NCBI RefSeq assembly: GCF_020622265.1
Contig: NZ_JACNMQ010000001.1
Span: 496,001-560,000, forward strand
Length of the DNA: 64,000 nt
Direction: 5' to 3'
Source: Halomonas sp. M20
Lineage (GTDB): Bacteria > Pseudomonadota > Gammaproteobacteria > Pseudomonadales > Halomonadaceae
In this document: positions 50,601 through 56,021 of the stretch, piece after piece
Layout of the letters: each line of letters starts with the position of its first letter
Position numbering within the stretch: the stretch's first letter is position 1
Program-made: the position numbers and the translations under genes
Notes under the pieces: model-generated
Seen by the model: only the letters and a program-made list of their open reading frames with translations
What the model was told of the DNA's origin: nothing
Databases searched by the model: none

Positions 50601-52602
50601 GGGTGCCTTCATTGGTACTCGACCCGTCGCCAAGCTCACCGGTAACGGGATCGGTTGCGTCGATAGACATCAGGATGATGGGGTTTGCGGGTGGCAGATT
50701 ATCAGTGAGATCGACATCGACCGTTGCGGTTCTCGGTGAGCTGATATTCCCGGCGGCATCGATAGCGGTCGCACTGAAGTTGATGCTGTCTTCCAGCGGG
50801 ATATCTAACGCGTACGACCAGTTGCCGTTTCTATCAGCTACGACGGTTGCGATGTGGTTACCATCGCTATCCGTTAGATTGACCGCGTTCCCCGCTTCGG
50901 CGCTGCCAGTCAGGATTTCCCCATTGGTAGGGTCGATGACCGGCGGCTCGGGCGGCTGGGTATCGATTGACAGTGTGAATAGGGAGCTTTCGAACGAGAT
51001 ATTTCCCGCGGCATCGGTGGACTTGGCGGTAAATCTCACATCTCCATCGTAGAGCGGGTTGGTTGGGGTGAAGGACCATGCCCCATATTGATCGGCAATG
51101 GCAGTGCCGAGCGTACTGCCATTGCCGAACACGATAATGGTGCTGCCTGCCTCAGCGCGGCCGGATAAACTCGGAGTGCTATTATTGGTACTGTCACCGT
51201 TGAAGAGGGTTTGGGTTTCAGGGAGGACGTCATCGCTCGCTGTTCGAATCACCGGGACCTCAGGACGCGTACGATCGATCACCATAGTGGCCGGTTCGCT
51301 GATATTGCCGGCGGTATCCGTGGTGGTGGCAGTGACTTCGGTACTGTTCGCTAAAGAAAATGCCGGCTGGAATGACCAGTCGCCATTATCGTCGGCGAGG
51401 GCTTCGCCGAGTGAATTGCCCTCGCCATCGGTGAGCACGACGGTACTTCCCGGCTCTGCAGTACCGGTGAGGGTATCGCCTCTGGTCGGATTGATGGTCG
51501 GTGTTTCGGGCAGGGTTAGATCCAGTGTCGCGGTGTCGCTGAATGTAGCTATGTTGCCTGCGGCGTCGGAAACGGACAGATTGGCAGTTAATTCTCCCTC
51601 GGCCAACGTAGAGCCATTCTGGCTCGCTACACTGAAGGTGCCATCCTCATTCAACGTGATCGTTGCCGGATCGATGGTAACCGTATTGCCGTTGCTATCA
51701 CTGATGGTTAGCGATTTTATGACTGCCCCGGGTTCTATCCGTCCGCTCAGGGCCAGGCTTTCCGCATCGTCTGCAGAAAATATCTTCTCAGCGAAGATGA
51801 CGAAGTTGTCGTCTATTGTCGGTGCGATCGCATCGACGATTTCATAGACAGGTGAGCTTAGGTTGTCGTCGTCACCCGCCCTTACGATGACCCTCGTTCC
51901 GTCTGCGAGTTTAGGTTCGGGCCCAAAGAACCAATCTCCGTTTATGTCGGATGTCGTTTTACCAATTAGGTTTCCATCACCATCACGTATGATGATGCTG
52001 ATGTCGGAACCTGCTGTTCCTGAAATTGTTTCACCATTGGTAGGGTTTATAGTTGGTGGTTCTAGCCTGACTTTTTCCCCCTCTTCATTGTTGCCTCCAT
52101 CGAGGGGAGAGTTCTCATTATCGTTACTATTTCTTCCTTGGCTGTTTGATGCAATGGTACCGGCTGTTGCTATGGTTCCTCCTCCTGCGATTAAACCAGT
52201 CGTAGTAAGCCCTGTCCCACCAGCTGAGCCACTCTGAATGGCAGTAATAGCTTCGTAAGCATCAAATTCTCCCAGTGGCGTATATTCGGCGGGAACAAGT
52301 CCCGTATCAGCAGTTGGGCCAAGTTCAGCCAGTAACAGTTGTTGTTCTTCACCTAGTAAATGTAACTGGCTTGTATAAGTAGGAACGGGGCCATAAAAGT
52401 TATTTATCGAAATCAACTGGCCATCAATTGTTTCTACAAGCAGGCTATTCCCACTGCGAACAATACTGACAACCTGGTCAGGAGAAAGACTCAGTAATAC
52501 ATTGCTAGGCTGTTGAAGTGTTATTGTTGAGTCAGCCACTACAGTAGCGGGTACTTTGGTTACGTCTTGAACGAGGCGGCTAATTTTAGCTGAAATTGGC
52601 AT
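41683..52602 (-). CDS. Giant BapA/LapA-like biofilm adhesin, N-terminal 3639 residues before an in-frame stop
   Basis: Start set at the ATG at 52602 (AAGG 5 nt upstream); an in-frame TTG at 52626 is less likely. Residues 1-130 (MPISAKISRLVQDVTKVPAT..., LLSLSPDQVVSIVRSGNSLLVETIDGQ) match the BapA/LapF prefix or retention-type domain that keeps the exported protein at the outer membrane. Then come about ten Ig-like domains of mixed types, 24 tandem ~88-residue Ig-like repeats, and a cadherin-like region. TGA at 41683-41685 stops it as codon 3640; the same frame then continues 744 codons to 39448. Full length would be 4384 codons. I did not find a classical TAAG-type LapG cleavage site in the N-terminal region. 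Role: cell-surface adhesion and biofilm matrix, exported by the T1SS encoded just downstream. Confidence 0.88.
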   Translation of the reverse strand: MPISAKISRLVQDVTKVPATVVADSTITLQQPSNVLLSLSPDQVVSIVRSGNSLLVETIDGQLISINNFYGPVPTYTSQLHLLGEEQQLLLAELGPTADTGLVPAEYTPLGEFDAYEAITAIQSGSAGGTGLTTTGLIAGGGTIATAGTIASNSQGRNSNDNENSPLDGGNNEEGEKVRLEPPTINPTNGETISGTAGSDISIIIRDGDGNLIGKTTSDINGDWFFGPEPKLADGTRVIVRAGDDDNLSSPVYEIVDAIAPTIDDNFVIFAEKIFSADDAESLALSGRIEPGAVIKSLTISDSNGNTVTIDPATITLNEDGTFSVASQNGSTLAEGELTANLSVSDAAGNIATFSDTATLDLTLPETPTINPTRGDTLTGTAEPGSTVVLTDGEGNSLGEALADDNGDWSFQPAFSLANSTEVTATTTDTAGNISEPATMVIDRTRPEVPVIRTASDDVLPETQTLFNGDSTNNSTPSLSGRAEAGSTIIVFGNGSTLGTAIADQYGAWSFTPTNPLYDGDVRFTAKSTDAAGNISFESSLFTLSIDTQPPEPPVIDPTNGEILTGSAEAGNAVNLTDSDGNHIATVVADRNGNWSYALDIPLEDSINFSATAIDAAGNISSPRTATVDVDLTDNLPPANPIILMSIDATDPVTGELGDGSSTNEGTPTLVGMAEATNIVQVWANATMLGTTQADSFGNWRFTLNNRLANGNISFTATSVDPEGNVSAPSASYALIIDTDAPDAPTLDSLTDDTAPMTDELAPDESTNDSLPALGGTAEAGSTVTILANGSAIGTTTADEQGSWQFTPENTLSDGGYRFTVTATDAAGNVSNPSDIFELIVDTLAPTAPTLDPTNGTTVSGTGEAGSTITLTDAAGSAIGDPVMIGTNGVWSVILAPPLVEGAVISAIASDSAGNTSDSVSAVVDATRPEAPMFTVSDDITPVTGVLADGDSTNDATPTLTGSAESDSVITIFANGSEIGTANSDGDGNWTFTPDGAVSEGSVTFTATATDATGNVSDSSASVTLTIDTLAPAPQNQSIAFMDGGDGSLSAPEADNVRFSGRIATGNEVVSLIISDTDGNELGVDITDITVDADGSLTATPQDLSGLNDGKLTATLTVNDAAGNATNVVASSLLDTLAPDIGTSDLETNDTAPALSGNVNDPAAVVVVTLDGIDYPAINNGDGTWTLPNNALSELPEGNTHISVTATDPAGNVSQPITSTITVDLEPPDVTIEDLTTNDPSPTLTGNVSDPTANVIVTIDEQDYLATNNGDGTWRLADDTLPQLTDGDTTVIVTVTVADAAGNTAIATGTVTFDTQAPTVSVENLVTNDTTPALTGTVNDEDAVVTVTVDGTDYIANNNQDGTWTLADDTLAALVTGNNAVSVIATDPAGNLSQPATGSVTVDLETPTVTLDDLVTSHTTPDLSGNVSDPAATVTVKIDEQDYIATNNGDGTWTLNGDALPELNEGENAITVTVTAADGTENKGFDTATITVDLSDPSVTVNDTTTNDTTPTLNGTVDDPTAKISVTVDGDVYTANNNGDGTWTLAGDTLPSLGDGDYTVEVTATDIAGNASPTTSGMLTIDIGTPSLTFENLFTNDTTPALSGAVDDPTATVTLTLDGIDYIATNNGDGSWSLPSGTLNALDPGETAVSVTATDPAGNESITSGTVAVDLTAPIVTFDGLATNDTKPELTGTIDDPTASVTVTVGVTEYTATNNGDGSWTLADDTLAALDPGGNTIGVTAIDQAGNVSQPATGTVDVDIETPTVTFDDLLTNDTTPDISGSVSDPTAIVTVTIDGQDYRADNDGNGGWALSGDVLPPLEYGANPIVVTVSGIDETGNTGIDTGTIIIDMTTPSVTVEALSSNDTTPTLNGTVDDPNATVTVTVDDKSYTAINNGDGTWTLADNTLPTLGEGDYEVSVTAIDLAGNASPTVVGALSIDTGAPTVSFDDLATNEVTPTLSGSIDDPTATVRVAIDGGEYNATNNGDGTWTLDDASPTLAENDYEVSVAATDAAGNTAINTGTLVIDLTAPSVTFEDLDTNDRTPALSGTVNDPTATVSIFIDGNEYTAINNGDGSWTLGDNSVAPALDEGDHEVSVTATDAAGNTGPATTGTLTIDNSALVVSLDDLTTSDTTPALSGIVTDPDASVTVTVNGIDYEADNNGDGTWTLADNTLPVLAENVYSVSVAATDAANNTVTDTGTLSVDTTAPLLTVDDFITNDTTPVLTGTVDDTNATVTVTINDVDYTATNNGDGTWILADDTLPMLGEGNHEISVTATDMAGNGTTDTGALTIDTGVPNVTFDDVITNDAKPMFAGTIDDPTATVSVFIDGNEYTATNNGDGSWTLADNALPELGEGDYEVSIAATDEAGNIAIDSATLTIDLSAPSAAFEDVSTNDTTPALHGGVDDPAATVTVTVDGESYTASNNGDGTWTLADDTLPPLNDGDYTVAVIATDIAGNTGPTTSGTLTIDTVTPTLTVEDLVTDDTKPALSGTVDDPTATVTVSVDGVEYFATNNGDGTWTLADETLEALAPGETAVSVTATDPAGNESVASATLTLDQDAPTATIDDLVTSDTTPALSGSVDDPDASITITLGDTEYTATNNGDGTWTLADDALPSLGDGGYTVAVTATDAAGNTGPTKSGTLTVDTLTPTLTVDDLVTNDTTPSISGTVDDPTATVIITVDSAEYAGTNNGDGTWTLADDSLTELPEGDTEISVTATDPAGNESIASATVTLDRDAPTATIDDLVTSDTTPALSGRVDDPAATVTVTVDGESYAASNNGDGTWTLADDILPPLDDGDYTVAVAATDIAGNTSPTTSGLLTVDTGTPTLTIDSLITNDTTPALNGMVDDPDANVIVTVRGTDYIATNNGDGTWTLDNDSLGALVPSVTEVSVTATDPAGNSAIGFGTITLDQAAPAVTVTDLVTNDTTPLLSGTVDDFDATVTVTIGDTEYTATNNGDGTWTLADNTLAELGSGDNQFSVAAVDPAGNISDPATGTVTVDVTTPTLTVNDQTTNDTTPALMGIVDDPEATIVVTVGEMDYIATNNDDGTWTLADDALAPLSEGDTDVSVSAIDPVGNQALAYGTITVDLTAPTVTFDDLTTNDTTPVLSGTVNDSAATVTVMVGGMDYYATNNGDGTWTLASDELTALNEGETEVSVTATDLAGNTTTPATGIVRVDITAPTVTLEALITNDDTPALSGTIDDPVADIVVDIDGVDYAATNNGDGTWTLADDTLATLPEGEVSVTVHAIDPAGNSDTITNSITVDVTVPDEGGNTIAFVDGGDGLLSPGEIGSVTLGGEVESGATVTSLIISDNEGTTLTIDSADISVDTGGNLSVTAQDLSGLNDGQLTAMLLITDAAGNTGTVIDTTTLDTTAPTIDATAANVSEVGLESTASIGVFGIMAIGDSGSGVTSIEINGPAGVTSAGDAVVWSGIFNNDVYNLNGTASGITVATLTISTSGAYTYTQSQAFDHPLAGEDILALGFDVTASDRLGNQTSGELTLNLADDAPTAVLPAQFEIDTGSATASGSFVESYGADGGYVSQLTIDDYTFSYDPDSNSVSARGSSELIDPFVPSDYDSNTGELTIRTVKGETLTVDMRDGSYNYDATGANLLDPEPQADPAVTLGDDDSLLGLVGVEAL
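42795..49197 (-). repeat. 24 tandem Ig-like repeats inside the adhesin
   Basis: Counting the hallmark YxATNNGDGTWTLADDTL and its variants gives 24 copies, each about 88 residues (about 265 bp). Each unit runs: TNDTTPxLSGxVDDPxATV, then the NNGDGTW strand, then GxxxVSVTATDxAGN, and a linker xxTVDLxxPTVT. Copies differ at scattered positions, so the array is old enough to have diverged but similar enough to recombine; repeat number may vary between strains. Such domains act as an extended stalk. Confidence 0.88.
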
Positions 52603-52744
52603 AACAACCTTCTTTCTTATTACCAATACAGCCTAATTGTTTGCATGCAATTGGCTGAACCTGCGAATAGTTAAATGTATCTAATGAAAAGATACTAGTT
52701 ATTTAATGAAAAAAGCATGTTTCCTGATGATACTCAGCGCTAGG
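52603..52744 (-). promoter_or_regulatory. Probable adhesin promoter region
   Basis: 142 bp, AT-rich compared with the coding DNA, upstream of the adhesin start. It holds a 10-bp palindrome TTGCATGCAA (52641-52650). No -35/-10 pair could be chosen with confidence. The far end meets the IS30 remnant. Confidence 0.4.
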
Positions 52745-53179
52745 CCTCTCCCAAGGCCATTTACAACGCGCTCCATGCAATACCCCGCGATAGCTTCAAG
52801 AAAGAGCTTATCGCTTGCCTGAGACAAGGCAAGGGTAAACGCCGACCACACGCAGCCATGGCAAGGGTGGCAAGGATTGACGTGGTCAGATTCCTGATCT
52901 GGTCAGCATTCACCTGTGATAGCCCAAGATGAAGGACCGCCTGATGCCCGGTCACTGAGAGGGCGATCTGATCATGGTTACCTTCTCAATACCAACGGCC
53001 TACAGCGGTAGCACCTGCTAAAGGGTACTAACCTCTCGGTATACAGCCAGGACGAGCTCGATACGATTGCTGATTCGCTGAACACACAGCTACGTAAGAC
53101 CTTGAACAGGCGGATGCCGCCGGAGGCTTACGTGGACATTCTCAAGAAATCAGTCGCTGGACCAGACACACGCCAATAG
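52745..53179 (+). pseudogene. IS30-family transposase remnant
   Basis: Broken plus-strand frames spell IS30 transposase: SPKAIYNALHAIPRDSFKKE, then ELIACLRQGKGKRRPHAA (52747 on), then out of frame MKDRLMPGH with a stop and EGDLIM near 52930-52980, and in another frame LKGTNLSVYSQDELDTIADS followed by LNTQLRKTLNRRMPPEAY to the stop at 53177-53179. The central catalytic stretch between these two parts is deleted, and there are stops and frameshifts, so it is inactive. The ends of the IS were not found. It lies directly upstream of the adhesin gene on the other strand. Confidence 0.8.
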
Positions 53180-53204
53180 TGTCGCGTTTGGAACTTGAGG
53201 CCGC

Positions 53205-53362
53205 CGTGTTTACAAAACAGGCGAACGAAGGCAAGACAAGGCGAAATTGAACGAAAAAGCGCAGTTTACTGGGTGTAAATGAGCATTTAGACGGGGCTGG
53301 CGCACCAGATCAATTTCAACGCTATATTGCCAAGTGCAGGCATTTTGTAGACACCACCTTAG
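53205..53362. repeat. Nested-palindrome intergenic element, copy 2
   Basis: Same plan as 19657-19803. The ends carry GTGTTTACAAAA (left) and TTTTGTAGACAC (right), inverted to each other with one mismatch. The inner pair is GAAATTGA (53242-53249) / TCAATTTC (53310-53317), and the centre is TTTACTGGGTGTAAATGAG. The arms shared with copy 1 include AGACAAGGC, GACGAAAA/AACGAAAA, GTTTAC and GTGTAAATGAG. Fills the gap between the IS30 remnant and the antitoxin gene. Confidence 0.7.
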
Positions 53363-53377
53363 AGAGGAGTGGTCACC

Positions 53378-53587
53378 ATGAATGCCTCGTTACATGATCT
53401 TCCCATTGAGCAACGAATCCAGCTGGTCGAGGATCTTTGGGATAGCATTGAGTCTAATCAGCAGGTGCTACCATTCACCCAGGAGCAGCGACAAGCGCTG
53501 AATAGACGACTGGACGCTTTTGAAGCGGATGGTGACACGGGCCGGAGCGCTGATTCGGTGTTGTCTGACATTCGAAGCAAACTATGA
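53378..53587 (+). CDS. Addiction-module antitoxin (PF09720-like), orphan
   Basis: 69 residues from the ATG at 53378 (GAGGAG about 10 nt upstream). Sequence LHDLPIEQRIQLVEDLWDSI and RRLDAFEADGD are typical of the small unstable-antitoxin family found with ParE/RelE-like toxins. Its stop overlaps an ATG at 53584 (ATGA), the usual antitoxin-toxin junction, but the next frame closes after 11 residues. So the toxin partner is missing and the antitoxin is an orphan or anti-addiction relic. Confidence 0.8.
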   Translation: MNASLHDLPIEQRIQLVEDLWDSIESNQQVLPFTQEQRQALNRRLDAFEADGDTGRSADSVLSDIRSKL

Positions 53588-53619
53588 CGATGGAGATTCG
53601 CTTCCGGTCGAAGACGTAG
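53584..53619 (+). pseudogene. Stub of a ParE/RelE-like toxin gene
   Basis: ATG in ATGA overlap with the antitoxin stop. It reads MTMEIRFRSKT and then TAG at 53617-53619. The opening ME-I-RFR fits the common first strand of ParE-type toxins, after which the sequence loses similarity. Too short to be sure of family. Confidence 0.5.
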
Positions 53620-53681
53620 CAAAACTTAAAGCAAGTCTTCGTTATAACTCTACTATTTCCAACCATTGAAGGTCGTACGAC

Positions 53682-54008
53682 TTGAAACCACCTATCACAC
53701 CGGATGGCCGCTACATCGTCGTTCGCGGTCGCCTCTGGCGCGCGAGCAATCCTCACCTGCCCGAACATGAGCGCGAAGCGCTAGTACAGGACTTGATGAC
53801 GGCGCGACGCGAGGTAAAGATCGCCCGTAAAGAGGAGGATGAAGAACGCCTGACTGCCGCAAGAAAAGCCGTGGATGCTGCCAAAGTCGGGTTGGGCGAG
53901 CGCGGTCCAGTGTGGTGGACGGATGGTGCCAAGGACTTCAATCGTTACCTGGCCAAGAATACGCCCTATGCCGACTGGTATGCCGAGCTTTCCGGTTCGC
54001 AAACTTGA
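53682..54008 (+). CDS. Conserved hypothetical protein
   Basis: 108 residues from a TTG at 53682 (GAAGG about 9 nt upstream). It begins KPPITPDGRYIVVRGRLWRASNPHL, has a charged helical middle (EHEREALVQDLMTARREVKIARKEEDEERLTAARKAVDAAK) and ends GERGPVWWTDGAKDFNRYLAKNTPYADWYAEL. I recognise this as a small conserved bacterial protein of unknown function, sometimes annotated as a Tol-transport protein without evidence. Function unknown. Confidence 0.7.
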   Translation: MKPPITPDGRYIVVRGRLWRASNPHLPEHEREALVQDLMTARREVKIARKEEDEERLTAARKAVDAAKVGLGERGPVWWTDGAKDFNRYLAKNTPYADWYAELSGSQT

Positions 54009-54559
54009 TACTTCATTCAAGACGATTGCGTGGTCTGGGCTAGAATGAAAGCCGTTGTCGCCGCACGTTGTAATTGGGTTATTCAAAACTCTGAGGCGGC
54101 ATTTTGTATGGTGTCACTTTTCCACTATGTGACATAGGCTACGCAGGTAAATCACATGCATGACGACGACAACCAGAATGATCGTCAAGCTGGCTAGTTC
54201 GCGAATTTTTGATATGCTGCTAAAAATTCGTATCCAAAGTAAAATTAATAGATTGGCGGTCATAGTGATGACATGTTCATTAGCTTGAAGATGCCAGCAC
54301 GTTTATTCAATATTCGTGTAAATCTTCTAGTAATTATTAGATTTTTTTGGGGTTCAAATAATTTTACAAAGGTACATGTCGTTAGCAGCTGCCCGAAAGG
54401 CAATTGATACTTTACAAGTAGATTTTCATGCTTAGCAGATCTAAATGACTCCTTATAAGTGTACAGTTTTTAGCTTCAAAGACAGTAAGAAACATTCTGT
54501 AACCGATTCTGGGATTTTCATCAAAGTAATCAGAATAGGCTTTTAGCTAGATTGGCTTT
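54009..54559. other. AT-rich spacer without a gene
   Basis: No credible reading frame. Bases 54301-54480 contain 56 G or C of 180 (31%), far below the flanking genes, which suggests foreign or decayed DNA. It contains the 70-bp sequence repeated at 59120-59189 (see repeat entries) and leads into the attC-like site. Confidence 0.6.
54253..54322 (+). repeat. 70-bp direct repeat, copy A
   Basis: Matches 59120-59189 at 52 of 70 positions, with 18 identical bases GTTTATTCAATATTCGTG. In one frame both copies stay open and give similar peptides (GHSDDMFISLKMPARLFNIR and GHDDGVFIRLNVLACLFNIR), which hints at remains of a duplicated coding sequence rather than a regulatory site. Confidence 0.6.
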
Positions 54560-54634
54560 CAACAAACGGCTGCACGACGATTCCTTTCCCGGTGCTTCAC
54601 AGTCCCAAACCAACGCATGAGCCGGGCGTTGGCT
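54560..54634 (+). other. attC-like recombination site
   Basis: Inverted arms CAACAAACGGCT (54560-54571) and AGCCGGGCGTTG (54620-54631) pair at 9 of 12 positions, the three mismatches being contiguous. The pattern AACAAACG ... CGGGCGTT is what I recall of Vibrio-type attC (VCR) ends. Spacing (about 72 nt) is right for attC; the right core is GTTGGCT, one base off GTTRRRY, and the left core TTTCAAC one base off RYYYAAC. No integrase gene is in the window. Confidence 0.4.
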
Positions 54635-54651
54635 ACAAAGAGGAAAAATTA

Positions 54652-55017
54652 ATGAGCCACATCGCAATTAATTTTGCTGAGAAGCTGTCCCTGTTTCAAG
54701 AGCAGTGGACGCCGAAAGTAATCGCCGAGATGAATGACTATCAGTTCAAGGTAGTGAAGGTCGAGGGTGACTTCGTTTGACACCAGCACGAGGATACAGA
54801 CGAAACGTTTATTGTCTTGGAAGGGGATCTGCGAATTGATTTCCGAGACGGCTCTGTAAATCTATCGCAGGGTGAGATGTACGTTGTCCCGAAAGGGGTC
54901 GAACACAAGCCATATGCGGAAAACGAAGTTAAAATTCTTCTTATCGAGCCACGAGGAGTTCTAAACACTGGCAATGATTTCGGCGAGCACACGGCCCAGA
55001 ACGATGTCTGGATTTAA
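54652..55017 (+). pseudogene. Cupin-domain protein gene interrupted by an in-frame TGA
   Basis: 121 codons from the ATG at 54652 (AGAGG 8 nt upstream), interrupted at codon 43 by TGA (54778-54780). Read through, it is one small cupin: KVVKVEGDFV[24 protein letters not shown], then [19 protein letters not shown]. The cupin motif requires W in FVWHxHxDTDE, so TGG changed to TGA by one base. Metal ligands HxH and E and the later His are intact. The rest of the frame is undamaged, so the mutation looks recent. The gene starts 18 nt after the attC-like site and a hairpin follows within 4 nt of its stop. Confidence 0.8.
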
Positions 55018-55067
55018 GCAAGCTAACTTAGGCTTTGGATTCTTTAGCGGACCTTCGTTAGCTTTGC
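55018..55067. other. Inverted repeat behind the cupin gene
   Basis: AGCTAAC (55021-55027) and GTTAGCT (55057-55063) are perfect inverts, extended by GCA/TGC and by AGG/CCT across a 2-nt mismatch. It may be a terminator or a degenerate attC (it is short, about 45-50 nt, and lacks clear inner boxes). The remaining bases to 55268 show nothing I recognise. Confidence 0.4.
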
Positions 55068-55268
55068 TGTAATACATTGTAGTCGATGAGTTCGGAGGTA
55101 TAGCAATAAGCGTCACTACAGTCCGCCTTCAGGCAGAAGTTGAGCAGCATCTGGAAGCAATCGCCGCATCCATTCCGACCTTGGCAAGTCGCTTGGCTTA
55201 AGCGACATTGGTGGCGGAACTCAATAGCAGTGCCACCACGCCCTCATCGGGCGCGGCGGCGGTGGACG

Positions 55269-55985
55269 TCACATGCCGGCACGGGGCGGCAGGCCGAGGA
55301 ACAGTTGGATGTGGCTGTTGAGACCGAATTCGCCGGGCTTCACGCCATAGGTCTGGCCATCGCTGTGCCAGGCAATTGCCAGCCCCGACATCAGATGTTC
55401 GCCGCCTAGCTGCAGGCAGGGCTTGAAGCTGCGCTGGAAGCGTGCCGTGCCGTCGGCGTCAGCGGTGAACACGCTGTCGCTGCCGTCACGGCTTCCGAGT
55501 GGCAGGTCGTAGGTGCCGATGAACGGGTCGGTTGGCGGCATGGCCATGAAGAAGTGCCACATCGTGTAGACGCCCTCGGGCACCAGCCCGTCGAATGCTA
55601 CATCGATCTCCGCTGCGCCATCCTCGCAACTGTAGCTACCGCTGCCCGAGGCGCCGAACCATTCGCCAAGCGTCATATCGATGGCTGCGCCCTTGGGGTA
55701 AGGTCCGAGTGCCTCGATATCGAACGGCGAATGCGCTTGCGGTTGCGCCGAGGCATAGAGCGGCTGGCCCATGTCGCGGTCGGCTGCGGTAGCGCGGAAT
55801 ACCTCGGTGGCGCCGGCTTCTCGGACGACGAACACATCCTGTTCGGCCATGTCGGCATCGATGTGATAGACGAAGGTCAGATCGATGTTGACGGGATCGT
55901 CGTAGCGGGCCGTTTCCGACCAGGCGGGGGTGGCGAGCGTGGCAACGGCGCAGGCGGTGGTGGCGTATTCAATAAAGGTTTTCAT
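55269..55985 (-). CDS. Exported protein of unknown function, third gene of the HxlR-linked cluster
   Basis: 238 residues from the ATG at 55985 (AAGG 9 nt upstream), with a signal peptide (MKTFIEYATTACAVATLATP, cleavage near AWSETA). The mature part is acidic and beta-rich, with two Cys in GSGSYSCEDGAAEID and RSFKPCLQLGGEHLM that may form a disulfide, and a C-terminal His/Gln-rich stretch (IAWHSDGQTYG, LNSHIQLFLGLPPRAGM). I do not recognise the family. It follows the peroxidase gene by 36 nt on the same strand and probably shares its transcript. Confidence 0.75.
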   Translation of the reverse strand: MKTFIEYATTACAVATLATPAWSETARYDDPVNIDLTFVYHIDADMAEQDVFVVREAGATEVFRATAADRDMGQPLYASAQPQAHSPFDIEALGPYPKGAAIDMTLGEWFGASGSGSYSCEDGAAEIDVAFDGLVPEGVYTMWHFFMAMPPTDPFIGTYDLPLGSRDGSDSVFTADADGTARFQRSFKPCLQLGGEHLMSGLAIAWHSDGQTYGVKPGEFGLNSHIQLFLGLPPRAGM

Positions 55986-56021
55986 TTGTTTGTACCTTTT
56001 GGCCATACGTACGGTTGAGGT

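Noticed and set aside
43505-51847. Many plus-strand open frames of 60-250 codons within the adhesin
   Set aside because: They are antisense to the repeat array, recur with the 265-bp period and spell low-complexity Ser/Val-rich peptides.
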